64,000 bases of DNA from positions 112,873 through 176,872 of the forward strand of contig NZ_FYEK01000028.1 in assembly GCF_900187885.1 (NCBI RefSeq), given 5' to 3'. Positions 56,650 to 64,000 of this stretch are shown here, in pieces. The translations under genes were made by a program, and so were the position numbers. Within the stretch, counting starts at the first letter, position 1. The number at the start of each line of letters is the position of its first letter. This stretch comes from Thermoflexus hugenholtzii JAD2 (lineage in GTDB: Bacteria; Chloroflexota; Anaerolineae; Thermoflexales; Thermoflexaceae). A model generated the notes under the pieces. The model did not search any database. It saw nothing but the letters and a program-made list of their open reading frames with translations, and was not told the origin of the DNA.

Positions 56650-58536
56650 TCAAGAATGAGCACCGTGCGCTTCTGCTTCTGGGAACAGGGGCTGCTGGAC
56701 CCAGCGGGCCAGCCCCAGGGCGAACAAAAGGAGCCCTATGGGGATGAAGATCCAGTGGGTCACCAGCCCCAGGGCGAAGACCGTCAACCCGGCCGCCAGG
56801 ATCAGCGGCCATGGGCTCGGCGCAGGCAGATGGATGGGCTCCGCCTCCGAATCCCCTTCGGGCCCGTCCCCACCGGGGGCCTGCGCCGTCGGGGCCTCCG
56901 CCACCGGACGTGGATGGGGGTTCCCGGTGTATTTGTGGTCCCAGGCCGGCCGGCGGCTGTGAACGGCCGGGATGCGGGCGAAGTTATAGGGCGGCGGCGG
57001 CGAAGCGGTCAGCCACTCCAGGGTGTGACCGTCCCACGGATCGTCCGGGGCCCGCTCCCCGGCGACCAGGCTGCGGGCGATGTTAACGAAGAAGACCACG
57101 AAGCTCAGGGCCAGGAGGAAGGCGCCGACGGTCGCCAGCAGGTTCAGCCCCTCCCAGCCCAGGCCCGCTGCGTAAGTGTAGACCCGCCGGGGCATCCCAG
57201 CGAGCCCCAGGAAATGCATCGGGAAGAACGTAAGGTTGAAGCCGATGAACTGGAGGGCGAAATGCAAACGACCCAGCCGTTCGTCCAGGAAGCGGCCGGT
57301 GATCTTGGGGAACCAGTAATAGATCCCGGCCACGATGGCGAACATGGAGCCGCCGAAGAGCGTGTAATGGAAGTGGGCGACCACGAAGTAGGTGTCCGTC
57401 ACCTGCCAGTCCACCGGGACCGAGGCCAGGAACAGGCCGCTCAACCCGCCGATGACGAAGAGGGCGACGAAGGCGGCGGCGAAGAGGAAGGGGACGCGAT
57501 ACCGCACCGCCCCGCCCCAGATGGTGGCGATCCAGTTGAAGACCTTGATGGCCGTGGGCACGGCCACCAGCATGCTGGCGGCCGAGAAGAAGGCGTTCAC
57601 CACGTCCGGCAGCCCCACGGCGAACATGTGGTGAGCCCAGACGGTGAACCCGATGAAGCCGATGGCCACGCTGGAGTATGCCACCGCCGTGTAACCGAAG
57701 ATGGGCTTGCGGGAGAAGACCGGCAGCACCTCTGAGACGATCCCCATCGCCGGCAGGATCATGATGTAGACCTCCGGATGGCCGAAGAACCAGAAGAGAT
57801 GCTGCCACAGCAACGGATCTCCGCCCGCCGCCGGGTTGAAGAAATGCGTCCCCAGATGACGATCCAGGAACAGGAGGAACAGCGCCGCCGAGACGCTGGG
57901 CATGGCGAAGAGGATGAGGAAAGATGTGACCATCGTCGTCCAGGCGAAGAGCGGCAGGCGGTTCAGGGTGAGGCCAGGCGCCCGTAGCAGCAGGATGGTG
58001 GAGACAAAGTTGATGGAGGAGGTGATGGAGGAGATCCCCAGGAGCTGCAGGCCCAGGATCCAGAAATCGATGCCGGTCCCCCTCGAGAACGTCTTTGCCG
58101 TCAGCGGCGCGTAGCCGAACCAACCTGCGTCCGGCGCCCCGCCCAGGAGGAAGCTCAGGTTCAGAAAGATCCCGCCCAGCAGGAACATCCACACGCCGAA
58201 GGCGTTGAGGCGGGGGTAGGCCATGTCCCGGGCCCCGATCATCAGAGGGACGACGTAGTTCCCCAGCCCCGCCAGCACCGGCATCACCACCAGGAAGACC
58301 ATGGTGGTTCCATGCATGGTCAGAACCTGGTTGTAAGCGTCCCCTACCAGCACCCGGTTGTTCGGGACCGCCAGCTGGGTCCGGATGAGCAGCGCCTCCA
58401 GGCCGCCGATCAGGGCGAAGAACCCGGCGCCCAGTATGTAGAGGATGCCGATGCGCTTGTGGTCGACTGTGGTCAGCCACGAGAGCAACCCGCGTTCGGC
58501 ATACACGCGGGGGAGCGCGACCGTCGAGCTGGCCAT
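56650..58536 (-). CDS. ctaD: Cytochrome c oxidase subunit I
   Basis: 628 residues. MHGTTMVFLVVMP, FGHPEVYIMILP (the CuB histidine and the D-channel glutamate of type A1 oxidases), VWAHHMFAVG, VVAHFHYTLFGG with both hemes' histidines. After the 12 core helices a charged Pro-rich loop and two more hydrophobic segments (from ~555) form a C-terminal extension. ATG at 58536 has AAGGAGGCGG before it. It reduces O2 and pumps protons. Confidence 0.97.
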   Translation of the reverse strand: MASSTVALPRVYAERGLLSWLTTVDHKRIGILYILGAGFFALIGGLEALLIRTQLAVPNNRVLVGDAYNQVLTMHGTTMVFLVVMPVLAGLGNYVVPLMIGARDMAYPRLNAFGVWMFLLGGIFLNLSFLLGGAPDAGWFGYAPLTAKTFSRGTGIDFWILGLQLLGISSITSSINFVSTILLLRAPGLTLNRLPLFAWTTMVTSFLILFAMPSVSAALFLLFLDRHLGTHFFNPAAGGDPLLWQHLFWFFGHPEVYIMILPAMGIVSEVLPVFSRKPIFGYTAVAYSSVAIGFIGFTVWAHHMFAVGLPDVVNAFFSAASMLVAVPTAIKVFNWIATIWGGAVRYRVPFLFAAAFVALFVIGGLSGLFLASVPVDWQVTDTYFVVAHFHYTLFGGSMFAIVAGIYYWFPKITGRFLDERLGRLHFALQFIGFNLTFFPMHFLGLAGMPRRVYTYAAGLGWEGLNLLATVGAFLLALSFVVFFVNIARSLVAGERAPDDPWDGHTLEWLTASPPPPYNFARIPAVHSRRPAWDHKYTGNPHPRPVAEAPTAQAPGGDGPEGDSEAEPIHLPAPSPWPLILAAGLTVFALGLVTHWIFIPIGLLLFALGLARWVQQPLFPEAEAHGAHS

Positions 58537-58550
58537 CGCCGCCTCCTTCA

Positions 58551-59570
58551 TCACTTCAGGGAAGAGAGATAGGCCACCAGGGCTTGGATCTCCTCCGGGG
58601 TCAGGCCCAGGCGGGGCATCAACGAGCCCGGCTTGATGGCCGGGGGATTATCGAGCCAGCGGGCCATGTTCTCCGGGGTGTTCTCCAGAAGGCCCGCCGC
58701 GATCGTCGTCCGGCTGCCCACGTGGGTGAGGTTCGGCCCCACCTTCCCCTGGGCCGGAGTGCCCTCAATGACATGGCATCCCACGCAGGCCTTGCTCATA
58801 AAGACTTGATAGCCTTGCTGCGCCAAGGGCTCTGTCGGGGAGGCCGCCGGGGCCCGCTGGGCCTCGGCCCATCGGTCGAAGGCCTCCCGGGAGACTGCGT
58901 GTACCCGCAACCGCATGTTGGCGTGGGAAGTGCCGCACAGCTCGGCGCACTGCCCGTAGTAGGTCCCCTCCACATCGGCCTGCAGCCACAGGACGTTCTC
59001 CCGGCCGGGGATGGCGTCCATCTTGCCGCCCAGCTGGGGGACCCAGAAGCTGTGGATGACGTCGGCGGAGGTGACGGTGACCCGAAGGGGCTGGCCGACC
59101 GGGATCACCAGCTCGTTGGCAGTGGTGATCCCGAGGGTCGGATACTGAAACTCCCACCACCATTGATGGCCGATGACCTTCACCGGCAGCGCGTCGGCCG
59201 GCGGCGTGGAGGTCGCGGCCATCGTCCGCCAGGTCATGGCGAAGATCACCGCCAGCCCCAGGGCGGTCACAGTGGTCCAGGAGAACTCCAGGGCGCGGTT
59301 CCCGTGGATCTGAGGTGGAATTGCCCGGGGATCCCGGGCCCGGAAGCGGATGACGGCATAGAGCAACAAGGCTTCCACCACGACGAAGACGAAGGCGGTG
59401 ATCGCCAAGATGAAGCCGAACAGATCCGCCTCGGCGCGTCCTTTGGGGGAGACTGGGTGCAGGATCGAGGGGCTCTGGGCGGCGCATCCGGTCAGGAGGC
59501 CCACCATCACCCCGATTCCCAACCCTGGGTAGGGCGCCCATCCCTTGCCTCGATCGCGTGCGAATGGCAT
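58551..59570 (-). CDS. ctaC: Cytochrome c oxidase subunit II with C-terminal cytochrome c domain (caa3 type)
   Basis: 339 residues. Lipobox LLTGC at the N-terminus, two membrane helices, then the CuA domain: VIHSFWVPQLGGKMDAIPG, GQCAELCGTSHANMRL with all CuA ligands. The C-terminal ~90 residues hold a heme c site CVGCH and a distal PRLGL region, the hallmark of caa3 oxidases. ATG at 59570 follows GGGAGGAG. First gene of the operon II-I-III-IV. Confidence 0.96.
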   Translation of the reverse strand: MPFARDRGKGWAPYPGLGIGVMVGLLTGCAAQSPSILHPVSPKGRAEADLFGFILAITAFVFVVVEALLLYAVIRFRARDPRAIPPQIHGNRALEFSWTTVTALGLAVIFAMTWRTMAATSTPPADALPVKVIGHQWWWEFQYPTLGITTANELVIPVGQPLRVTVTSADVIHSFWVPQLGGKMDAIPGRENVLWLQADVEGTYYGQCAELCGTSHANMRLRVHAVSREAFDRWAEAQRAPAASPTEPLAQQGYQVFMSKACVGCHVIEGTPAQGKVGPNLTHVGSRTTIAAGLLENTPENMARWLDNPPAIKPGSLMPRLGLTPEEIQALVAYLSSLK

Positions 59571-59669
59571 CCGATGCTCCTCCCGCTTCCTAAGGCTCCA
59601 AACGCATCGATCCGCCTCCTCAGGAGAACCGCACCCCGCCATCAGTTCCTGATGCGAGGGACCCTAATA

Positions 59670-59698
59670 ATGATGCGGCGAATTGTCGAAATTGTCAA
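59670..59698 (-). promoter_or_regulatory. Promoter of the cta operon
   Basis: TTGACA (59693-59698 on the minus strand), 17-base spacer, CATCAT (59670-59675), the -10 being weak. About 100 bases before ctaC. The rest of the 59571-59869 gap holds the terminator below and no gene. Confidence 0.55.
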
Positions 59699-59794
59699 GG
59701 AAAAGGTCCCTGTCGGGCCGAATTTCTGGATCAATAGATCGACTTTTCACGGAGGGCCTCCGGAGCCTCCGGCGGGTCCCGAGTGAAGCCAAAT

Positions 59795-59820
59795 GGGGCC
59801 GGGTTCAGGTGTCCGGCCCC
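59795..59820 (-). terminator. Probable terminator of the TrkA operon
   Basis: GGGGCCGG / CCGGCCCC arms (59795-59802 and 59813-59820), 10-base loop, followed on the minus strand by ATTTGGC. The T-run is short, so strength is uncertain. Confidence 0.5.
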
Positions 59821-59869
59821 AGGCTGGGACGGTCCGGCGGATATGGAGGGACGGAGTCGGTGGGGCGGT

Positions 59870-60532
59870 TCAGGTGCCCAGCAACAGGCGCCGCAGGATC
59901 GGCTCGCTCTGTGGAGTGGTCACGGCGAGGAGCTCATCGTCGGCCTGCAAGATGGTGTCCCCGGAGGGGATGAAGGTCTGGTCCCCGCGCACCACCATCA
60001 CCACCAGGGCGTCCGCCGGGATGCCCAGCTCCCGGATGGGCTGCCCATCGGCGGGCGCCCCGGGGGCGACCTTCCCTTCCACCAGTTGGATGCCCCCGCG
60101 GCGCAGGGCCAGCAGGTGCACCAGGGAGCGCAGAGGTAGTGCCCGCTCGATCTGAGCCTGGATGATCTCCGTGGTGGAGACCGTCACGTCGATCCCCAGG
60201 CGGGCGAAGATCTCTGCGTTGCGCGGGTTGTTGATGCGGGCGATGGTCCGGGGGACGTTGAACTTGCGCTTGGCGAGCAAACACACCACCAGGTTGTCCT
60301 CATCGTCCCCCGTCACCGCGATCACCGCGTCGGCCCGGTTCATCCCCACCTGGGCGAAGGTGCTGGAGTCGCAGCCGTCCCCCACCCAGACGTGATCTGT
60401 CCCCAGCTCGTCGATCAGGAAGGCCGCGCGGCGGGGGTTCTTCTCGATCAGAAGCACCTCGTGTCCCTCCGCCAGCAGGGACTTGCTCAGGTAATAGCCG
60501 ACCTTGCCGCCGCCGACGATGATGAGATACAT
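59870..60532 (-). CDS. TrkA-type protein, NAD-binding and RCK_C domains
   Basis: 220 residues. LIIVGGGKVGYYLSKSLL and LIEKNPRRA form the NAD-binding fold; IAVTGDDEDNLVVCLLAKRK and ARINNPRNAEIFARLGID are TrkA_N. Residues ~140-220 are a TrkA_C domain (LVEGKVAPGAPADGQPIREL, IPSGDTILQADDELLAVT). These regulate potassium transporters by nucleotide binding. It starts three bases after the shorter TrkA gene. Confidence 0.93.
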   Translation of the reverse strand: MYLIIVGGGKVGYYLSKSLLAEGHEVLLIEKNPRRAAFLIDELGTDHVWVGDGCDSSTFAQVGMNRADAVIAVTGDDEDNLVVCLLAKRKFNVPRTIARINNPRNAEIFARLGIDVTVSTTEIIQAQIERALPLRSLVHLLALRRGGIQLVEGKVAPGAPADGQPIRELGIPADALVVMVVRGDQTFIPSGDTILQADDELLAVTTPQSEPILRRLLLGT

Positions 60533-60535
60533 CCT

Positions 60536-60934
60536 CTAATCCTCCAGGCACTTGCGGATGGCCTCCGCCGCCAGGGTGGTGGGGGAGACGGTCTTCAGCC
60601 CCAGCTCCTGGAAGATCTCCGCCCGCAGCGGATCGTTCAGCCGGGTGATCACCCGGGGCACGCCGAAGATCTCCCGGGCGACCTCGGCGGCCATGATGTT
60701 GGTGTTGTCGTAGCCGGTGACGGCGATGAAGACGTCAGCCTGTTCGATCCCCGCTCGGCGCAGCACCTCCGCGTCGATGCCCATCCCGACCACCGTCTCC
60801 CCCGGGAAGTCCGGCCCCAGGGCCTCCAGGGCCTCCCGCTCCCGGTCGATCACCGTCACGGCATGGCCATCCCGCGCGAACTGACGGGCCAGATACGCCC
60901 CCAGACGACCGCAGCCCAGGATCACGATGCGCAT
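60536..60934 (-). CDS. TrkA N-domain only protein
   Basis: 132 residues: RIVILGCGRLGAYLARQF, VIDREREALEAL, GIEQADVFIAVTGYDNTN and RLNDPLRAEIFQELGL. The TrkA_C domain is missing, so it is a single Rossmann RCK subunit, perhaps forming a hetero-oligomer with the next gene product. ATG at 60934 follows GGAGGAG. The frame to 61162 overlaps the NIL gene and is not used. Confidence 0.9.
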   Translation of the reverse strand: MRIVILGCGRLGAYLARQFARDGHAVTVIDREREALEALGPDFPGETVVGMGIDAEVLRRAGIEQADVFIAVTGYDNTNIMAAEVAREIFGVPRVITRLNDPLRAEIFQELGLKTVSPTTLAAEAIRKCLED

Positions 60935-60977
60935 GGCGCGCGCTCCTCCGGATGCTTCCGCCCCTCCATAGCCCTGA

Positions 60978-61217
60978 TCACAGCTGCTCCACCGGCTCCA
61001 CCAGCACCCCCTGCTTCTGGATCCAGGCCAGCCCCTCCTCCACACGATCGGGCGGGCCCTCCAGATCGACCACCAGCCAGGCCTCGGTGGCCTCCACATG
61101 GGCCCGACGGATGTTGACCAGCAGGCCGAACCGCTGGATGAGCCGGTAGAGCAGCGGCTCATCGATCAACGCCGGGGGATACACCAGCTTCACCCGCCGC
61201 AGGGTCGTCTGGTCCAT
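60978..61217 (-). CDS. NIL domain protein
   Basis: 79 residues, a stand-alone NIL ferredoxin-like fold: RRVKLVYPPALIDEPLLYRL, FGLLVNIRRAHVEATEAWLV, DLEGPPDRVEEGLAWI. NIL domains usually regulate methionine ABC transporters or accompany 4Fe-4S domains; here the setting suggests ligand sensing for the permease. Confidence 0.85.
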   Translation of the reverse strand: MDQTTLRRVKLVYPPALIDEPLLYRLIQRFGLLVNIRRAHVEATEAWLVVDLEGPPDRVEEGLAWIQKQGVLVEPVEQL

Positions 61218-61265
61218 GGGAGCCTCCTCCCTCGTGGGTCCGAAGCGGAAGTTTGTCTCCCCTCC

Positions 61266-61820
61266 TCATTCCCGCAGAGGCACCTTGGCCACGATCACCT
61301 CGCAGGCCGCCCGGCGCATCACCTCGTGCACCGTCCGTCCCAGGCCGTCGCCGGAGGGCCGGTGCTTCAGCCCGACCCCCATGATGATCTGATCCGCCCC
61401 GACCTGCCGGGCCACGCTGAGGATCCCCTCGGGGGCGGAGCGATGTCGGATCAGATAGATTTCCGGCCTCATCCCATGCTGCAAGGCAATGAAGCGAGCG
61501 GTCTCCAGGGCCCGCTGGCCCCGCGCCTCCAGCTCCGGAAGAGGGGTGTCCAGGGGCACCGTGTAGGGGACCTCCAAGACGTGGACCAGGACCAGGCGGG
61601 CGTGCTGGGGCTCCCCCAGCCGGCAGGCCAGCTCCACCGCCCGCTCGGAATAGATCTCCTCCACGATGGGGACCACGATGCAGCGGGCGGCCTCCACCGA
61701 GTAGACCGCCCGGGCCACCTCCGCCGGGACCGGGCGGGGCACCCGCAGCATCCAGAACAGCGTCGCCGAAAGGATCGCCAGGAACGCCAGCGCCAGCGCG
61801 ACGCCCAACGGATGTCCCAT
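61266..61820 (-). CDS. Universal stress protein domain with N-terminal membrane segment
   Basis: 184 residues. One hydrophobic segment at ~5-25, then a UspA domain: CIVVPIVEEIYSERAVELAC, VLVHVLEVPY, GADQIIMGVG, TVHEVMRRAACEVIVAKV. The G-2x-G-9x-G ATP loop is only partly kept (GVGLKHRPSGDGLG), so nucleotide binding is uncertain. Membrane-tethered UspA next to an APC permease suggests regulation of it. Confidence 0.87.
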   Translation of the reverse strand: MGHPLGVALALAFLAILSATLFWMLRVPRPVPAEVARAVYSVEAARCIVVPIVEEIYSERAVELACRLGEPQHARLVLVHVLEVPYTVPLDTPLPELEARGQRALETARFIALQHGMRPEIYLIRHRSAPEGILSVARQVGADQIIMGVGLKHRPSGDGLGRTVHEVMRRAACEVIVAKVPLRE

Positions 61821-61846
61821 CGGAACCTATGCCTCCGAGATCCCGC

Positions 61847-62056
61847 TTAGAGAATCTGCCCTTTTCGCTTAGCCCACCAGATCCGCCAGCGCTGGGCCCC
61901 CATCCCGATCATCAGCCCTCCCACCAGGATGGGAAGCATCAGCGCGCTCCACCCCATGCCTCGCTCGAGGACGGCCCACAGGCTGCGTCCGATGATCAGC
62001 GCCCCCAGGATCATCAAGATCGTCCCGCTTGCCAGCCGGAAGCCCGTCATGCCCAT
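61847..62056 (-). CDS. Small two-helix membrane protein
   Basis: 69 residues, two hydrophobic segments (about 10-28 and 36-55) and a basic C-terminus. Not recognised. Its start overlaps the permease stop by ten bases, so it is translationally coupled and may be a small permease subunit. Confidence 0.6.
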   Translation of the reverse strand: MGMTGFRLASGTILMILGALIIGRSLWAVLERGMGWSALMLPILVGGLMIGMGAQRWRIWWAKRKGQIL

Positions 62057-63591
62057 CCCCGCTCCTGCTGCCGGCGCATCCGCTCGATGCGGAACCGTTC
62101 CAGCAGCTCATATTCCCCTGTATCCTCCAGGATCTTCATCTGCTGAGCGTCCCAATCGCGGGGGAGGCTCCCCCACACCGGCTTGCCGGTGCGCCGGCGA
62201 TACCACGCGTAGTAGAGTACCCAAAAGATCACCCACATCGGACCAAAGATGCGGGCGATGTCGTGAGTGTAGAGCACGATCAGCACCATCAGCCCGGTCC
62301 CGATCACCCCTAGGACGCCTGGAATGGGAATCTCCACGTCGCGCCAGCGGATGTTCAGAGGAACCCGATATGGACGCGGGACGTGGGGCTCTTTGATCCG
62401 CAGGGCCAACAGGGCGATAGTGCTCATGAAGTAAGCCAGCATCGCCCCGAAGGCATACATGTTAGCCATAGTCTCCATCGCCCGGCGCCCGCTCAAGAAG
62501 GCAAACACCGCCTCTGCCGCGGCCACGCCCGAAAAGACCAAGATGGCGCGGACCGGCGTGCGGAAGCGAGGGTGAATCTGAGAGAGCCCCTCGCCGATCA
62601 GGCCCAGCTCGGCCATGCTGTAGGCCAGGCGGCTGGCCCCCATCACCCCGGTGTTGGCAGAGATCAGGACGATGGTGGCCGCCAGAACCGCCGCCACGGG
62701 GCCGGCCAGGAACCCAACGAAAGGCAGCTGGCTGGCCAGGCGGGCCACCGGATCCCCTTCCCGGGCGGCGATCTCCTGCCAGGGCAGGATGCCCAGGGAC
62801 ACCGTGGGAAAGGCCAGGGCGAAGAGGAGGACGACAACGATGAGGGCCAGGGAGGTGCGGGGGATCACCGTCGCCGGCCGGATGGTCTCCTGGGCCGCCT
62901 GGGAAACCGACTCCAGCCCCACATACGAGATCACGGCGATGGAGATCGCATAAAGCAGCTGATCGGTGGAGGGGAACTGGGTCCGCCACTGATGGAGGAA
63001 GAGCTCCGGCTGCCAGGCGAAGGCGAAACCGATCACGATGATGCTGGCCTCCAACACCAGGTCCATGGCCCCCAGCACTGAGTTAAAGAGGGAGGACTCC
63101 CGAATGCCCTTCACATTCAGCAGGGCCAGCAGCAGGATAAGACCCAGCGTCTCAGCCAGCCAGATCAGGTTGACATCGTGGAAAGGCCCCACCGTGGTCC
63201 GGAACTCCCGGAAGGCCGGGAAGAAGAAGTTGATGTAGCCCGCCGAGGCCATGGCGAAGAGGGCCACGTCCACCGTGTAATCGAGCATCAGGGCGGCCCC
63301 GGCCACCAGGCCCCAGAAATCCCCCAGCCCGCGCAGGGTGAAATACTGACCTCCCCCCGCCGAGGGATATGCGGCAGCCATTTCGGTATAAGCCAGACCG
63401 ACCAAGACGTAAACGACCCCGGCGATCAGGAAGGCCAGGGGAGTGGCCCCTTGAGCCGCCGCCATCACCAGGCCGAGGGCGACGTAGACGTCCGCCCCCA
63501 CATCGGCATAACCCCAGGTGAAGGAACCCCAGACGGTGACCTCTCGCCGTAAGCCGACATGCTCCCGTCGAGCAACCGCCTCAGAGGCCAT
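62047..63591 (-). CDS. APC superfamily permease
   Basis: 514 residues, ~12 hydrophobic segments. The start WGSFTWGYADVGADVYVALG and AYPSAGGGQYFTLRGLGDFW, plus YVGLESVSQAAQETIRPATV (helix 6 region) and the C-terminal PHVPRPYRVPLN, are typical of amino acid/polyamine/organocation permeases. Substrate unknown: amino acid or, given the neighbouring RCK proteins, potassium as in KimA-like carriers. ATG at 63591 is preferred for a GGAG seven bases before it over 63603. A long basic cytoplasmic tail follows. Confidence 0.9.
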   Translation of the reverse strand: MASEAVARREHVGLRREVTVWGSFTWGYADVGADVYVALGLVMAAAQGATPLAFLIAGVVYVLVGLAYTEMAAAYPSAGGGQYFTLRGLGDFWGLVAGAALMLDYTVDVALFAMASAGYINFFFPAFREFRTTVGPFHDVNLIWLAETLGLILLLALLNVKGIRESSLFNSVLGAMDLVLEASIIVIGFAFAWQPELFLHQWRTQFPSTDQLLYAISIAVISYVGLESVSQAAQETIRPATVIPRTSLALIVVVLLFALAFPTVSLGILPWQEIAAREGDPVARLASQLPFVGFLAGPVAAVLAATIVLISANTGVMGASRLAYSMAELGLIGEGLSQIHPRFRTPVRAILVFSGVAAAEAVFAFLSGRRAMETMANMYAFGAMLAYFMSTIALLALRIKEPHVPRPYRVPLNIRWRDVEIPIPGVLGVIGTGLMVLIVLYTHDIARIFGPMWVIFWVLYYAWYRRRTGKPVWGSLPRDWDAQQMKILEDTGEYELLERFRIERMRRQQERGWA

Positions 63592-63655
63592 CGGGCACTC
63601 CATCGCAAAGCGATTGGATCGCTTGAGCGCTACAATCCCCTCTCAACAGATCCTG

Positions 63656-63684
63656 ATTGTATGAATCGGGACATTCCCTGTCAA
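63656..63684 (-). promoter_or_regulatory. Promoter of the APC permease operon
   Basis: TTGACA (63679-63684 on the minus strand), 17-base spacer, TACAAT (63656-63661); near consensus. The spacer contains the small palindrome GGGAATGTCCC. Confidence 0.85.
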
Positions 63685-63878
63685 AAAGAAGACCCCGCCG
63701 GTGGAGCGCCTCTTCCCAGGCTGGCGGCCCCCCTTGGAACCCGGTAGAATGAGGAACACCGCCTTCGGGATCCCTCAACGGGCTCCCCGTTTCGTTTCCG
63801 CCCTCCGGTTCCTGCAGGAAGGGTGGTGGGATCGCCGGAGGCGGATGGCGGATTTCCGCGGCAGGAGAGGGAGGATCC

Positions 63879-64000
63879 ATGGCGACGTCCAACGTGATCC
63901 AGGTGGAGATCGAGGAGCAGCTCAAAGCGGCCTATCTGGACTACGCGATGAGTGTGATTGTGGCGCGGGCGCTGCCGGACGTGCGGGACGGGCTGAAGCC
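63879..64000 (+). CDS. gyrA: DNA gyrase subunit A, 5' end only
   Basis: Forty codons are seen before the right edge. The start [20 protein letters not shown] then [16 protein letters not shown] is the conserved N-terminus of GyrA ([20 protein letters not shown]). GGAGAGGGAGG precedes the ATG at 63879. ParC shares this start, so GyrA is the more likely but not the only choice. Confidence 0.93.
   Translation, partial: MATSNVIQVEIEEQLKAAYLDYAMSVIVARALPDVRDGLK

Overview
The window is GC-rich, gene-dense bacterial chromosome. The gene content suggests an aerobic, menaquinone-using respirer, and I read it as a thermophilic Chloroflexota-like organism. That placement is inferred from overall protein style (adenosine-specific kinase, PolX with a PHP domain, caa3 oxidase in the order II-I-III-IV, form I CO dehydrogenase); no 16S gene is present to confirm it. 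Both ends cut genes: a CNNM/CorC-like CBS protein on the left (minus strand) and gyrA on the right (plus strand). I saw no prophage, integron, CRISPR array or intact insertion sequence.

Layout. 1-4.6 kb: a minus-strand set (patatin phospholipase, NarL-type response regulator, CBS membrane protein), then a Tat/lipoprotein with a glycosidase-like fold and a Maf pyrophosphatase. 4.7-8.2 kb: a thiamin thiazole operon (thiO-thiS-thiG-thiE) behind a TPP riboswitch, carrying a palindromic repeat cluster between thiS and thiG and a 149-bp internally deleted transposon at the 3' end of thiE. 8.2-11.9 kb: an HEXXH membrane protein, a methylmalonyl-CoA mutase large subunit and a nitroreductase. 12.2-20.9 kb: one long plus-strand operon with a clear promoter, coding for a DUF59 protein, an amidohydrolase, a zinc alcohol dehydrogenase, a form I CO dehydrogenase (coxM-coxS-coxL, active-site loop SYRCSFR), an XdhC-YHS fusion and a MocA-like cytidylyltransferase. 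20.9-27.2 kb (minus): a Rieske protein with a large unknown domain, then a branched-chain-type 2-oxoacid dehydrogenase operon led by a DUF169 gene. 27.4-27.7 kb: a tandem palindromic repeat block.

27.9-42.4 kb is mostly housekeeping: a DUF6883/DUF4926 pair, fabI, tRNA-Pro(GGG), a VTT membrane protein, malate dehydrogenase, mutS, a lytic transglycosylase, a membrane protein behind an SOS-box-like palindrome, two GNAT-fold proteins, adenosine-specific kinase, a phosphoglycerate-mutase-like enzyme and polX. 42.7-47.0 kb: rpoB with its own promoter, a ~270-nt leader and a strong terminator, without rpoC next to it. 47.1-52.6 kb: phosphoesterase, carboxylesterase, menG, a PIG-L deacetylase, a sorbosone-dehydrogenase-like lipoprotein and trmI. 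53.0-55.6 kb: a thioredoxin-fold protein and CstA. 55.6-59.6 kb: the caa3-type oxidase operon. 59.8-63.7 kb: an APC permease operon with UspA, NIL and two TrkA-type proteins.

Working together: CO dehydrogenase could feed electrons through menaquinone (menG) to the caa3 oxidase, making CO a likely supplementary energy source. The branched-chain dehydrogenase and methylmalonyl-CoA mutase fit catabolism of branched-chain or odd-chain substrates. The DUF59-amidohydrolase-ADH trio fused to the cox operon, the XdhC-YHS fusion, the Rieske fusion and the APC/TrkA cluster are the least explained parts. Three loci carry copies of a mosaic palindromic repeat family.
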